From assembly GCA_013396655.1 (NCBI GenBank), contig WBMV01001019.1:238185-302184 (forward strand): 64,000 nucleotides of DNA, written 5' to 3'. The DNA comes from Campylorhamphus procurvoides (taxonomy: Eukaryota; Chordata; Aves; Passeriformes; Dendrocolaptidae). A program made the translations under genes and the position numbers. Shown here in pieces: positions 1-10,069 of the stretch (position 1 is its first letter; every line of letters begins with the position of its first letter). Below the pieces are notes generated by a model. That model had not been told where the DNA came from, made no database searches, and saw only the letters and a list, made by a program, of their open reading frames with translations.

Positions 1-3000
1 ACACTAGTGTAGGCAGGTCAGTGGCCTGCACTTGGTCACTGTCCCCTGAGATTTGAGCACAGCAGGTAGAGCAAATTCTTGGTAAAAGTGTACATAAGCT
101 GACAGCACTGAGTTTATTTTGACAGTGGAAATAGTGGTGATGCTATTTTTTTCATTAAAAGAATAATGATTATAGGTGTGAAGAGATAATTAAATATGTT
201 TGCTGTATGTTTGGGATGACAGTAACTTGCCTTAATTTAACCGTCTGCCCAAAACTCAAGTCACTTTTAGAGGTTTGTCACACTATGTAGGCAACTGTGT
301 ACATGTTCAGAGCTTGTAATGTGTTTCTGTTTGACCTTCCATTTATGTCCTATTGCAGCTGACAGTTTATCCAGTGATTTCTATTTATCTTGTAATTTAA
401 TTTATACTACAGCCTTTAGTTTGCAACCATAATCCATAGAAAGAAAAAGTCCACTGGGCCAGTAAGTCACACAGTCTCACAGCTGTGCAGAAACTGAAAA
501 CAAAAGCTTGTATATTGTCACCCTGATAAGCTAGTGTGGTCATTTGTGGAGGGAGATATACCACATGTCTACCATTATGTAATTGTTCATTATTATGAGT
601 TGGTATGCTGCCTACAGATACATATTTCAAGCAAATATAAAAAACGCCATCATGAAAGACGGACACTACATCCTCTAGCAAACAGGGGAATAGTTAGAGC
701 ATGAATAAAGACACATGCAAATGAAAACACACTCTGAATCCAATTCCAGCTCAGGGACATCTAAGTTTAACAGATAAATCTTCTACCTCACTTCTTGTTT
801 TAAAAGTCCCCTTAATTTTCCTTTCAGAAATTTTCTATAATTAATAAGATTGTTCTTACAATTATTCTGGTTTATGTATATTCTGGTTTATGCATATTTT
901 GTTTCTCTGGCTCTGATTTAAAGTGTTTTCATAACAGTAGAAAAATACTTATTGTGTTTAGGGGTGTTGATCTGGTTTACCATGGTAATTTAATTTTTCT
1001 TTATTGTATTTTACTTCCTCAGTATGCTAGAAATTCATTTTTCAAACCTCTTTGGTGACCATTGCCTTGCCTAGAAAGTTTTGTTGCTCATTAAAATATC
1101 CTCATATTTACATGTCTCTAAATACTTTCACATGTAGCTTTTTGCCTTTTCTAGAGTAAAATCTAGTGGTATTTCAAGTTGTTGGGGTTTTTTTGAAGGA
1201 TGCAAAAGAACTTTATGAAAAGAAAGCTGATTGCATAATAGTCTCTAATACTTCATCAGGGAGCTTTGGCTGCCTCTGAGTTAATGTTTTAAGTGGCACT
1301 GGTTTTAACTAGAACATGCTTTACAGTTAAGCAGACCACATCTTAAGATAGCTTTTTAATCCCTGTGATTATGCCTTTTTTAATAGAAGAATCACCATTA
1401 AACTAACTTCTATTCATACACATTTCACAATGCACAAATGACAGCATAACTTTCATATAAAATATACTGAGAACTCAAATGAAACATCTAAAACATGGAA
1501 TTACATAGATACATTTTACTGTTTTACTGACATATCAGAAAGTACATATTAACAATTTACTAGAGTCAGTAGCAAACACTTTGTATGAGGTTCTTGTGAT
1601 CTCTGGCACAGAAATGAACAGAATAACATTAATCAAATGTTAGCAGCCACTCCAGCAATGTGTTTTGTATTAACCAGAGTACTCTCCCCATGACAATTAA
1701 TATCCAGGTTATCTTTTGCAGTTTTTTAGCTCAAAGTGTTGAATTTTTAAAAGAAAGAATAATAAGTTTTCACATCTGTGTGGGCCTTTCCCCTCTTCCT
1801 CTTCTCTCCCCTCATCCCTTGCCCCAGGCTTTGATTTTTTAACAACGGAAATTTCAATACAAATATTCATGTCAAGGGTCTACCAAAATCGTAGATCTTT
1901 CCAATGGTACACCAAAATTCCCTAGTTTGGTCTGAGGATATTTCAAGGTTGTAAGCAAGGGAAAAGGAGGGCAATGACAAATACAGCCAGGTGGTTGTTC
2001 TGTGGCACAGCTGTATTTGAATCTGTGCTGGGCTGAACTGAGCACCCAATATTCAAGGCCATGCAAAACCATCAGTGAGTTTGGAAAAACTTACTGGCTG
2101 GTGGCCTTGGCTTAACAGCCATCTTGTACTGAAAGAGACAGGGAACTTCCAAAAGAGCGGACTTGTCCTTAGCCATCCTTATAGCTATTCTGTAACTATG
2201 TTAGCTGTATTTTGAAACATATTCATTTCAAATATGTCATCCTCAATCTTTGTTGTTTGATTACATAATTCCGAAAACAACTGTCTTAGGGGTATAGCTG
2301 CAGTCTGGCACTTGATATCTAGATTCTGTAGGATGCAAAAAGCTGACGAGAAAGGTCTCTAAACTTGTAAAGAAATACAGGTAATCAATCCTTTTGGGTC
2401 TCTGCAGTAAAGAATTGTCTTCCCTTTTGTTTCTGTGAGTACTCCACACAGTTTGATGCAAACCGGTGCCATATGTGTTGTAAATAAGTTCTTAAACAAC
2501 TGCGCCACTGAAAATATTAGTCATTCAAGTACTGTGATATTCTAGGATGTTCTGTTGCAATGGCAAAAATTTGGACAGCCCCAACTTGTCTCTCAAAATT
2601 ATCTACTATCATGATAACACATAAAAATTTTATCACCTTAATGTGCAACATTTGTCTTCTCTATGCTGTGAAAGATACTCTCATTCTTGCATTTTGTGGT
2701 ACATTTACCTTAGATGAGAGGGCAAACCAGAAATTCCAAAGTGTTATTTTCCTAAATCTTTGATTCCTTTTAGTGTTGCCTTGTATCATTTTTTGCATCC
2801 CTACTATAGATCATATGCAGGGAACATTTTATAGCAAGATGGTAAATTGATTCTTCAGGCTTCTGAATGCTCTTTGGTTTTCTAGCAGAACATCCTAGAA
2901 AACCTAAGTCTAAAAGACTTTTTGAGTATTCCCTGTGGCAGGAACATTCCTACGCAGCATTGCACAAATGTGACTTCTTCCAGTCACATGTAGGCTTTCA

Positions 3001-3654
3001 AAGTGGAAGGAAGAGCAAATGGCCTAAGCATGATGATCTATAGATTATAAAAGTCTTTAAATAGCAGATAGCTTTAAAGTGCATTACATTAATTACAAAA
3101 GTAATACAAAGCAATAATACACTATATCTCTGTGCATAAGACAGGTTCTTTTTAGTTGAAATAAAGACTGCAATAGTAAAAACTAAATTACTATTATATT
3201 GGTAATGAAAAAGAGGATAACACTGTAGGGAATGTTAGAGAAATTGATATACTTCCTATTATTTAACTCCTCAAATCTGAGTAAATCTGAAAAAAGCCTT
3301 TGATTCATAAGAATTGGTTAATATGTTTTTCATCATGATATTTGATTCAGTTTGTTCACATACTCTTCTCTAAAGCAAAAGTAGGAGTTATGACAAAGTA
3401 TTATTCATACCACATTCAGGAAACTGAGACAAGGAATCCACTGTTCCTCCCCTCATATGCAGCCTGTGGTATAGGAGGCAATATCATTCTGTATCACCGG
3501 AAAATATTCCTACACAGCAAAAGCTTCTCATGGTCTGCTTTCTTGTCCTTGTATCCTTGACGCAGAGCAATAGCTTTCTTAATTCCTGCTAAGTCCCACT
3601 GAGTGTTCAACTCATAAATTGCTTAACTGGGACAGTCCAGGAAAGACCTGTATC
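1..3654. other. Non-coding AT-rich stretch, no gene seen
   Basis: I see no gene, RNA gene or recognisable transposon here. Open frames are short (about 94 codons at most), have no recognisable domains and no splice context. The only structure noted is a 14-nt tandem duplication (TATTCTGGTTTATG at 863-876 and again at 879-892, period 16). The sequence is A/T-rich throughout with normal complexity, as expected of intergenic or intronic vertebrate DNA. Confidence 0.6.
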
Positions 3655-3775
3655 TGGGTATTTTACAGCTGGTTGTTAGAGCACTCTCCTGGAATACCTG
3701 AGCCTCTGCCTTAAAGCAGATAAGGGAGCCCAAATGGGAGTGTTCTCCATGTCAAAGGGCTCAGTGGCTGGTTTT
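3655..3775 (+). repeat. Possible tRNA-derived SINE remnant
   Basis: The segment around 3666-3705 (ctggttgttagagcactctc, then a cctgag block) resembles the 5' half of a tRNA gene: an A-box-like tggtt..ttagagc followed by an anticodon-arm-like stretch. No full cloverleaf or convincing B box follows, so it is not a tRNA gene. Decayed tRNA-derived SINEs (MIR/CORE-like) occur in amniote genomes and would fit. The call rests on a short resemblance only, and chance is a real alternative. Confidence 0.22.
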
Positions 3776-4639
3776 GCAACTGGGTTTACATAAACATACA
3801 GTTCTGAAATTCACTTTATATGTAATTTTGTTAATTCAAATAGATGAATATTCTGGAAAAAGATTACTTTAGTGTTTACCTCAAAATTATAAATGTATGC
3901 TAGTTTGTTTCAGTTCTCTGATTTTACTGACAAAGCTGTCAGCTGAAAAATTGGACTTAAGACCACATTATCTATTTTTTTGAATTCTGAGTTTGTACAT
4001 CTTAGCACCAGCCTATCTAAGTCTTTATCTTATGGGGTTATAAATGATTCTGAACTACAATTGTATATACATAAATATTCTATAAAATGTGGAATTTTAG
4101 TGTCAGAGCTATTTGTTGTTTAGACTGCAGCATACTGTCTGATGCTTCTGAGTGTTCACCCTGCACTACAGATGATTCCAGGGGAAGGTTTTCTTGGTCT
4201 GTTGCATTAGCTTTTCTTGCAGATTAGCTTTGCAAAAGATGCAAAATATGTCATAATGAGTTACCTATGAAAGAAAAGAATGAAGGAATGTGGCAGGCTT
4301 GTATTAAAAAAATCTCCAAAAATATTTATGAATATGATTCCTCATGGAATTCCAGTTTGAAATGTTATGACTAGTACTTTCATATTTAGATTTTGATTAA
4401 AAGAGAATTGATCATTACGTTGTTTTATTTCAGAAAGCATGAAAGAACAAAAGTGCTGGCACATTTTTCCCTATTCTGTGCCTTCTCACTTCCCCAACCT
4501 TTCTGATGTCTTTCCAGTTTGGAGCTCCTGCTTAGATAAAACAGATGACTTTCTGGGCCTGCTTCTGCTAACAGCAGGCAGGAGCAACGGTGACTGATTG
4601 GTTGAAACATGAGGATTAATGGGTATTTATATTTCATTA
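3776..4639. other. Non-coding AT-rich stretch, nothing recognised
   Basis: No gene, transposon or notable repeat was recognised. Open frames are short and unremarkable. Confidence 0.55.
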
Positions 4640-5030
4640 AATTTTATGCTCACTGGAGAATAATGTATCACTCGCAGATATTGAAACATATGTCAACCCT
4701 ATCCACTTACATATAATTCAATTTGACTTAAATGCATTGATCAAATTTTATTAAAGTCCAATATATCTTCCAAAAAGGCCGGCTAACACAATATTGCTGC
4801 TTCACATTCATCAGATAAAAGGAGGCAATTGTGTTGTAATTCCATTTATACCATTTTTCGGGAAAAGGGAGATTATTGTGAAGCAAATACTCGTTACAAG
4901 GTGACTGGCATTGTCTGAAGGACTTGAGACTGAGATTATTAAGTGAATTCTCAAGTGGTGCCCTTTAGTTAAAATTACCCCAGGGTGGGTCATGCCTTTT
5001 TTTATCCTCAGTGGAAAAAAGAGATCAGCG
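4640..5030. promoter_or_regulatory. Candidate conserved non-coding element
   Basis: This stretch has mixed composition without low-complexity runs. It contains several homeodomain-like ATTA/TAAT cores and words such as aggaggcaattgtg and gggagattattgtg. It contrasts with the monotonous A/T-rich DNA around it, and no open frame spans it. This style resembles vertebrate developmental enhancers, but that is only an impression; conservation cannot be seen in a single sequence. Confidence 0.25.
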
Positions 5031-6263
5031 TTGTTAACGATATTATCCAGAAAAGTTTGCCAGGTGAGATTTTGGAGTATGCTAACAATTTGTTTGTGTT
5101 CTTGTTTTGTTGTTCTGGGTTTTTTTCCCCTTGAAGCTCTGTTTATGAATCACGCACAACTGTGTTGAAAAACCACTTTTCAGTTTTCATTCCCCTTTTA
5201 CTCTATATCCCTCCTTTTTATTTAACTTCTGCGATTATTCTTATGTGATGATTGAAAAAATACAAAATATTTATTTCTTCACTTCTTGCACAGAACAGGA
5301 GAGTGTTTTATATAATCCCCATCTTAAAACAACCACAGAAATAATGGGATGCTTCTCAAATGTTTGAGTTTAGACTTTTGTTTGCAGTTTGCACTCACGA
5401 GGATAGAATTAAAAGAAGAGTGTTTAGCCCTCTTACTGAAAAGAAATAAAGTTTTTGACAGGATCATTTATTCCTCAGTCTCAAACTATAAAGATTCTGG
5501 GGGGGAGGAGGGGTGTGCAATAGGTTTTAGCAAGCTCTTTGGTTGTTTCTGGCTCATGTCTTAAGAGGGGCTGAACTGCCTGCACTACAATATACAAGTG
5601 AACATCTCAACACAGGCCTTTCAAGGAAAAGGTCTTCTTCTGGACTAGAAAAGAAAGATTATTGGCCAGGAAGCATGTTCAAGAGTTAAAATAAGGGAGC
5701 ACGAAAGTCTAGATACTGTCAGGAAACCTGAAAAACCATAGTTACATCATATGGGATTTGAGCACATCACCTGGACTACTGTCCTATCTCACAAGGCTTG
5801 AAATAATTTTAAAGTCACTGTGAATCTTACTTTTAAAACAGTTTTGGGTTGTTTTCCTTTCCCTAATGTTAGTTATCCTAGAAAGCTTCCCCCAAATAAG
5901 AAGAGTCTTATTTCCAAATAAATTTTCCTGTCTTAGCCATGCTTTTTATTTCCCATAGGTGTTATTTTGTTCTACATTGACTATCACAGTTCTCTCATGA
6001 CAATAGTGAAGATTGCTGTACAGGTTTATTACAGTTTTTGGCCAAAATAAAAAACAATTTCAAAATCAGTACATTCACGCAACTTATTTAATATGATCAG
6101 AATTTACGTCTATAAATAAAAAGTTATGTATTAAAGAAGTAACTCTTTCAGGAACATTTCCCCAGTAAATTTGTTTTCTGATCAGCTGTAATAAAGTTAC
6201 TGTCCTGTGTGAGACACCGCATTAGTTATTCCTGGGTCAGAACCGCCTTGTGGGATCGCATCT
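5031..6263. other. Non-coding stretch, nothing recognised
   Basis: No gene or transposon was recognised. A G-rich patch at 5499-5513 (seven Gs, then AGGA and four Gs) is too short for a canonical four-run G-quadruplex. From about 6180 the sequence becomes clearly more G+C-rich, and this continues past the microsatellite to about 6600. I could not assign that patch to a repeat family. Confidence 0.5.
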
Positions 6264-6302
6264 ATGTGCGTGTGTGCGTGTGTGTGCGTGTGTGTGTGTA
6301 TG
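6264..6302 (+). repeat. (TG)n microsatellite with CG interruptions
   Basis: About 39 bp of alternating TG, interrupted by GCG steps at regular places. Alternating purine-pyrimidine tracts of this kind can adopt Z-DNA. Short open frames across it on both strands (Val/Arg/Cys or Thr/His/Arg repeats) are shadows of the repeat. Confidence 0.9.
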
Positions 6303-6614
6303 TCAGGGGAGGTGACCAAGCCTTTAGCACAGTTTCCATAAGGCCAGCGAAGACGGTGCTGGAGTCAACTGTGCATAGCATGGAAGGCTGCACAGGGCAC
6401 CAGTCAATGAGGTCTGCCTGGTGACCTGCCCACACCACACCCCTGGAGCTTCTGCTTCTCTGAGACATCCCTCATTTTGGCTGGGGGGGCAGTAAGTAGT
6501 TAGCAAAACAAAAGTCCCTCCTGGAAGAAGTGCTCACAGTGACCAAAGTGTATAGACAGGCATGCACGAGGTGTACATTGGGCCCAGGCCTGTTGTCTTT
6601 GAAGCCTTCAACAT
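6303..6614. other. GC-richer non-coding patch, unassigned
   Basis: This patch is richer in G+C than its surroundings and includes words such as ggtgaccaagcctttagcac and a run of seven Gs near 6483. I could not match it to CR1 or to the LTR seen elsewhere in this window. It may be an older repeat or unique sequence. No open frame here has a recognisable domain. Confidence 0.4.
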
Positions 6615-6637
6615 GTGACCTTCTATGTGGCAACTGT

Positions 6638-6722
6638 GTTCTTTCTCCCCTCTTTTTCCCTCTTTATTCTTTCTTCTCTTAATTTCTCCTCCTTTATTCT
6701 TTTCTTTCTCTTCCTATTTTCT
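6638..6722 (+). repeat. Polypyrimidine low-complexity tract
   Basis: About 85 bp made mostly of C and T (ttctttctcccctcttttt and similar), with scattered purines. The frame that crosses it (Phe/Leu/Ser-rich) is a composition artefact rather than a membrane protein. Confidence 0.75.
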
Positions 6723-6774
6723 GTACCTCACTTAAGTTCCATGGAATTTGTGTTTGCTGGGTACAAGGAAGGTT

Positions 6775-6856
6775 TTGCAATGCTATTTAGTCCCGCTAAA
6801 TTGCTATTGCAATGCTTTTTAGTCCTGGTAATCTGTTGCAATGCTTTTGTGACGTT
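6775..6856 (+). repeat. Degenerate ~30-bp tandem repeat, three copies
   Basis: The word TTGCAATGC recurs at 6775, 6807 and 6836. The first two copies continue as (A/T)TTTAGTCC and the third diverges. Spacings are 32 and 29 bp. It is a small local duplication and no known family was recognised. TTGCAAT is also the core of a C/EBP half-site pair, so clustered binding is possible but unproven. Confidence 0.6.
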
Positions 6857-7860
6857 GCATATTATCTTTGCAAAAAATCTTTTTGCCAAAATGCTTACTT
6901 TCTCATTAAGTTAAAAGAAATATCTTAGAGAAAAATATGTAGTTTTTCTTTGGATGTGAATTTAAGGTACCAAAAAAATCAAAAGGCTTTGTAAGAGTTT
7001 GCGTAGGCAAAATCTCTTGAAACCTGAAATTAAAATGTACACCCAAGTAAAGCTTGGGGCTTCAGGACCAAATTTCCCAATTTCCATTCATCAGGCAGAA
7101 CTTGAAGATAATTTTTCTTCAGTCTTGGGGAAAAAAAGTGCATTTGTACAAACACAGGATTTCATGTTAATATACAGAGATGCTTTAAGTATATTTTTCA
7201 ACAGGAATTTTAAGTAACATAAAGTGCTGGTGATATCCTCCTTTATCAAAACCCTTGCAAACACATTAAAAATGTTTTATGCACTTTATGCAAAATCACC
7301 AGCCAGTCTCTTTTCCTGAGGCTGATGCTTCTGTCAAGATGCTTGGTCCTACTCTTCTGAATACATGATTTAGCTTCTCCCCAAACAAACTGAACATACT
7401 TTGTTCATTTGTAGAGGAAAGTGATTGTTCCTTTTCTCACTCTGTAGGTTAGACCTGCTCCAGACTTGAAACCTTATAGTCGTTTGTATACCTGAAAATA
7501 ATTTTCCCTCTTTTAGATAGTGAATGAGAAAATTTCTGGACAATTAGGTTTTTCATCTGTATACCTTTAGGTTATCATGCATTCTGAGCACTAGAACTTT
7601 CATGGGCACACTGAGAATCTTTCAGTGATTAACTCTTTTTATCCTACCTAAATTAGTGGACCTCTTTTCAAAAAACATCTCCTAGGATTTTAAATAGACA
7701 GTGGGTTTATGTGGTTTATATAAATTCACATATTTGTGAACATGCACATTAGAATACCAATTTTTAATATACACTTCAAGAGTGTTATGGATTGGCAAAA
7801 GGCAAAAGGAAAGGACAGGTAAAATACTTTTATTTCAAGTTATTCTTAAAGAAGTTACCA
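6857..7860. other. Non-coding AT-rich stretch, nothing recognised
   Basis: No gene or transposon was recognised before the CR1 fragment that follows. Open frames are under 75 codons and unremarkable. Confidence 0.55.
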
Positions 7861-8090
7861 ACAACAACTGATGCACAAGAAGATCCATTTGAATATGAGG
7901 AATAACTTCTTTACTGTGTGGGTGACCATGCACTAAAACAGGTTGCCCAGAGAGGTTGTGGAGTGTCCCTCACTGTAGATATTCAAGAACCGTCTGGATG
8001 CAATTGTGTGATGTGCTCTAGGATGACCCTTGAGCAGGGAGGTCGGGCCAGATGACCGACTGTGGTCCCTTCCAACCTTCTGTGGCATTG
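7861..8090 (+). mobile_element. CR1 LINE 3'-end fragment
   Basis: This is a 5'-truncated CR1 non-LTR retrotransposon, the dominant LINE of birds. The 3' landmarks appear in order: the gaatatgaggaataacttct block, gcccagagaggttgtggagt, gatattcaagaaccgtctgg, gagcagggaggtcgggccag, and finally gtggtcccttccaacc. It is about 230 bp, carrying only the last part of the pol region plus the 3' UTR. Severe 5' truncation is normal for CR1, which also makes no clear target-site duplication. Divergence from the copy at 42222-43013 is modest. A 193-codon minus-strand frame starting inside it is a chance frame. Confidence 0.93.
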
Positions 8091-9960
8091 TTACTTAGTC
8101 TTCTGTGCTTCACAGGAAAACCACTAAGAGAGATCTCCTCCTCTGAAAGTGTCAGCATCACTTCATATTGTGATGTACTTAAAAGATATGTGAGAAAAAC
8201 ACACATATGTGATCTGCTTTTTCCTCCAATTTCTGTGAATTTACTGTTAAAATATTTAACCAGCCCAAGACATCTTTTATATGGCCATCCATTTAAACAA
8301 AGATGGTCATCTCTTCTGAGATTCATTTGCATCACAAGGTCTATCCTGTTAATGTATGCAGGATGAGGTACCCTTTTGGCAGGAAAAAATTGCTTTTGCC
8401 TCTTTAATTTCCTTGCTGCACCTCCATGACTTTTTCTCCTCTCCCAGTTCTCAGTGCAAATCAAAAAAACCCAAAGTCTGAACACAACCTGTGGAGAAAG
8501 GGATTTGGTCTTCCAATTCCCACATTCCTTTCTGGTGTTGTTGTTGTTTGTTTGTTTTTTGTTGATACCGATACACAAAACTGTTTGCGAGAAGGTCACA
8601 GTTCTGCATTCTCATTGTCATCATACATAAGGTTCAAATTCTCTCATACTGGCATTTCTGTTAGATGTGCTTTTCACTCAGTAAAGCTGGAAACAGAAAC
8701 AGAAACAGTAACATGTGAGACTCATCTATGAGACTCCACCACGTGATATACAAAAAAGCCATTTAACCAATCTCATCCCCTTATCACTTGCAGAGTGATG
8801 AAAATATGAAATGTTAGATAGGCATAAAGAACTATGTGTGTTCATCCCATAAATTAGAAGTTTTATTACTGCTCTTGTATATCATGTAAACATCCAAGGA
8901 AGATGGTCTCATAGATACTCCACAAAGAACAGGAGGAAAAAAAAAACATGCTGCGTTTTTAGAAAATATGTCTCGTAAGTTATTAATTAAAATCTAATCA
9001 TATTGCAATTGATGAGATCCTTGTGGAGATAAGAAGGACAAGACATACTCCAGGCAGGGATATGGTGGAATAATGGAATGGCCCTCTTATTAAGATGGCT
9101 CCGGCTTATATAAGGGTGGCATGGAACTTTCTGAAAAAGGGGATGGGGTTGTGGGAGGAGCATGCAAATCCTCTCACAGAGAAAAGGAAAAAGCAGGGAA
9201 GGACTACAACAACAAGGGGTAAACAAGGGTGGAGATAAAAGCTTCATTGTGGTAGAATCTGTCCAGTCAGAGCAGGGATAACATGAGCAAATTCACAAAC
9301 TGCGAAACCCGTTAACAACCCGATATATGGCAATAGACTTTCTCTTGTGCAAGATAGCTTGTTCTTGTGGCTTTCCTTCTTAATCCCTCGGTCTCATCAA
9401 GTCACTCCATGGTCTCTTCTCCATTCAGTGCAATCCTGCACTCCCACATGCAATGATGAGATTTTAATTGAACTTTACCTTTCTAATAGCTTTCAAAATA
9501 TATCAGTTTTAAATTTACTCATTGTCAATTTTTTGTTCTTAATTCATTTACTGTTATAAAATACATGAAAAAAATCACTATACTGTCTCACAAAATGACT
9601 GTAAACTTGTTTCACTATAGTACTTTCTTTGCCGAAACAACTGTTCTCATACTTTAGGGCCTTTTTTTCTAACATATTTTAAAGGACTTTGGTAGGAAAC
9701 ATGAGGCATCATTGTTGAAGACTCAATAAAGGGAGGAAATGGTCATCAACATGTAAAGCAGAGTAGAAACCAACAAGGGGCAAGAGGCCTGGTGGTAATC
9801 TTTGAAAATACAGGCTGGTGAGCAGACTATAAGAAGCCAAGATTGGGGAGCACATTGGAATGCAGCTACAGGTATGTAGTGTTTATCAGAAATAATGATA
9901 AATGTTCTAACATACTTGATTTTGTTTATCCTCAGTTTCCTATGGGAAAATAATAATTAA
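8091..9960. other. Non-coding stretch with short T/G and A-rich runs
   Basis: No gene was recognised. A (GTT)n/(GTTT)n run lies at about 8537-8563 and a GAAACA triplet repeat at about 8691-8707. At 9106-9115 a TATA-like TTATATAAGG is followed about 50 bp later by an octamer ATGCAAAT (9162-9169). That pairing resembles an LTR-type or Pol II promoter, but no element boundaries or transcript evidence support it. Confidence 0.45.
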
Positions 9961-10069
9961 AAAAAAAACTGAAAAAAAACCAAAAACAAACAAAAGCCAA
10001 ACCACCACACTGACAAAACAACAACAACAAAACCAACCAAACAAACCAACCAACCAACCAGCCAAACCA
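9961..10069 (+). repeat. A/C-only low-complexity tract with (CCAA)n
   Basis: About 110 bp made almost solely of A and C, moving from A-rich through CAA repeats to a (CCAA)n core. The opposite strand gives a Trp/Leu/Val/Gly/Phe-rich frame that looks like a membrane protein but is only the repeat. Very similar tracts lie at 32160-32262 and, on the other strand, 46979-47131. Confidence 0.85.

Noticed and set aside
3666..3740. tRNA gene
   Set aside because: Only the 5' half is tRNA-like. No T-arm, no acceptor-stem pairing and no B box in the right place.
5499..5513. G-quadruplex
   Set aside because: Only two G-runs are clear; four runs with short loops are not present.
8018..8599. 193-codon minus-strand frame
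   Set aside because: It overlaps the CR1 fragment on the wrong strand and has no recognisable domain or splice context.
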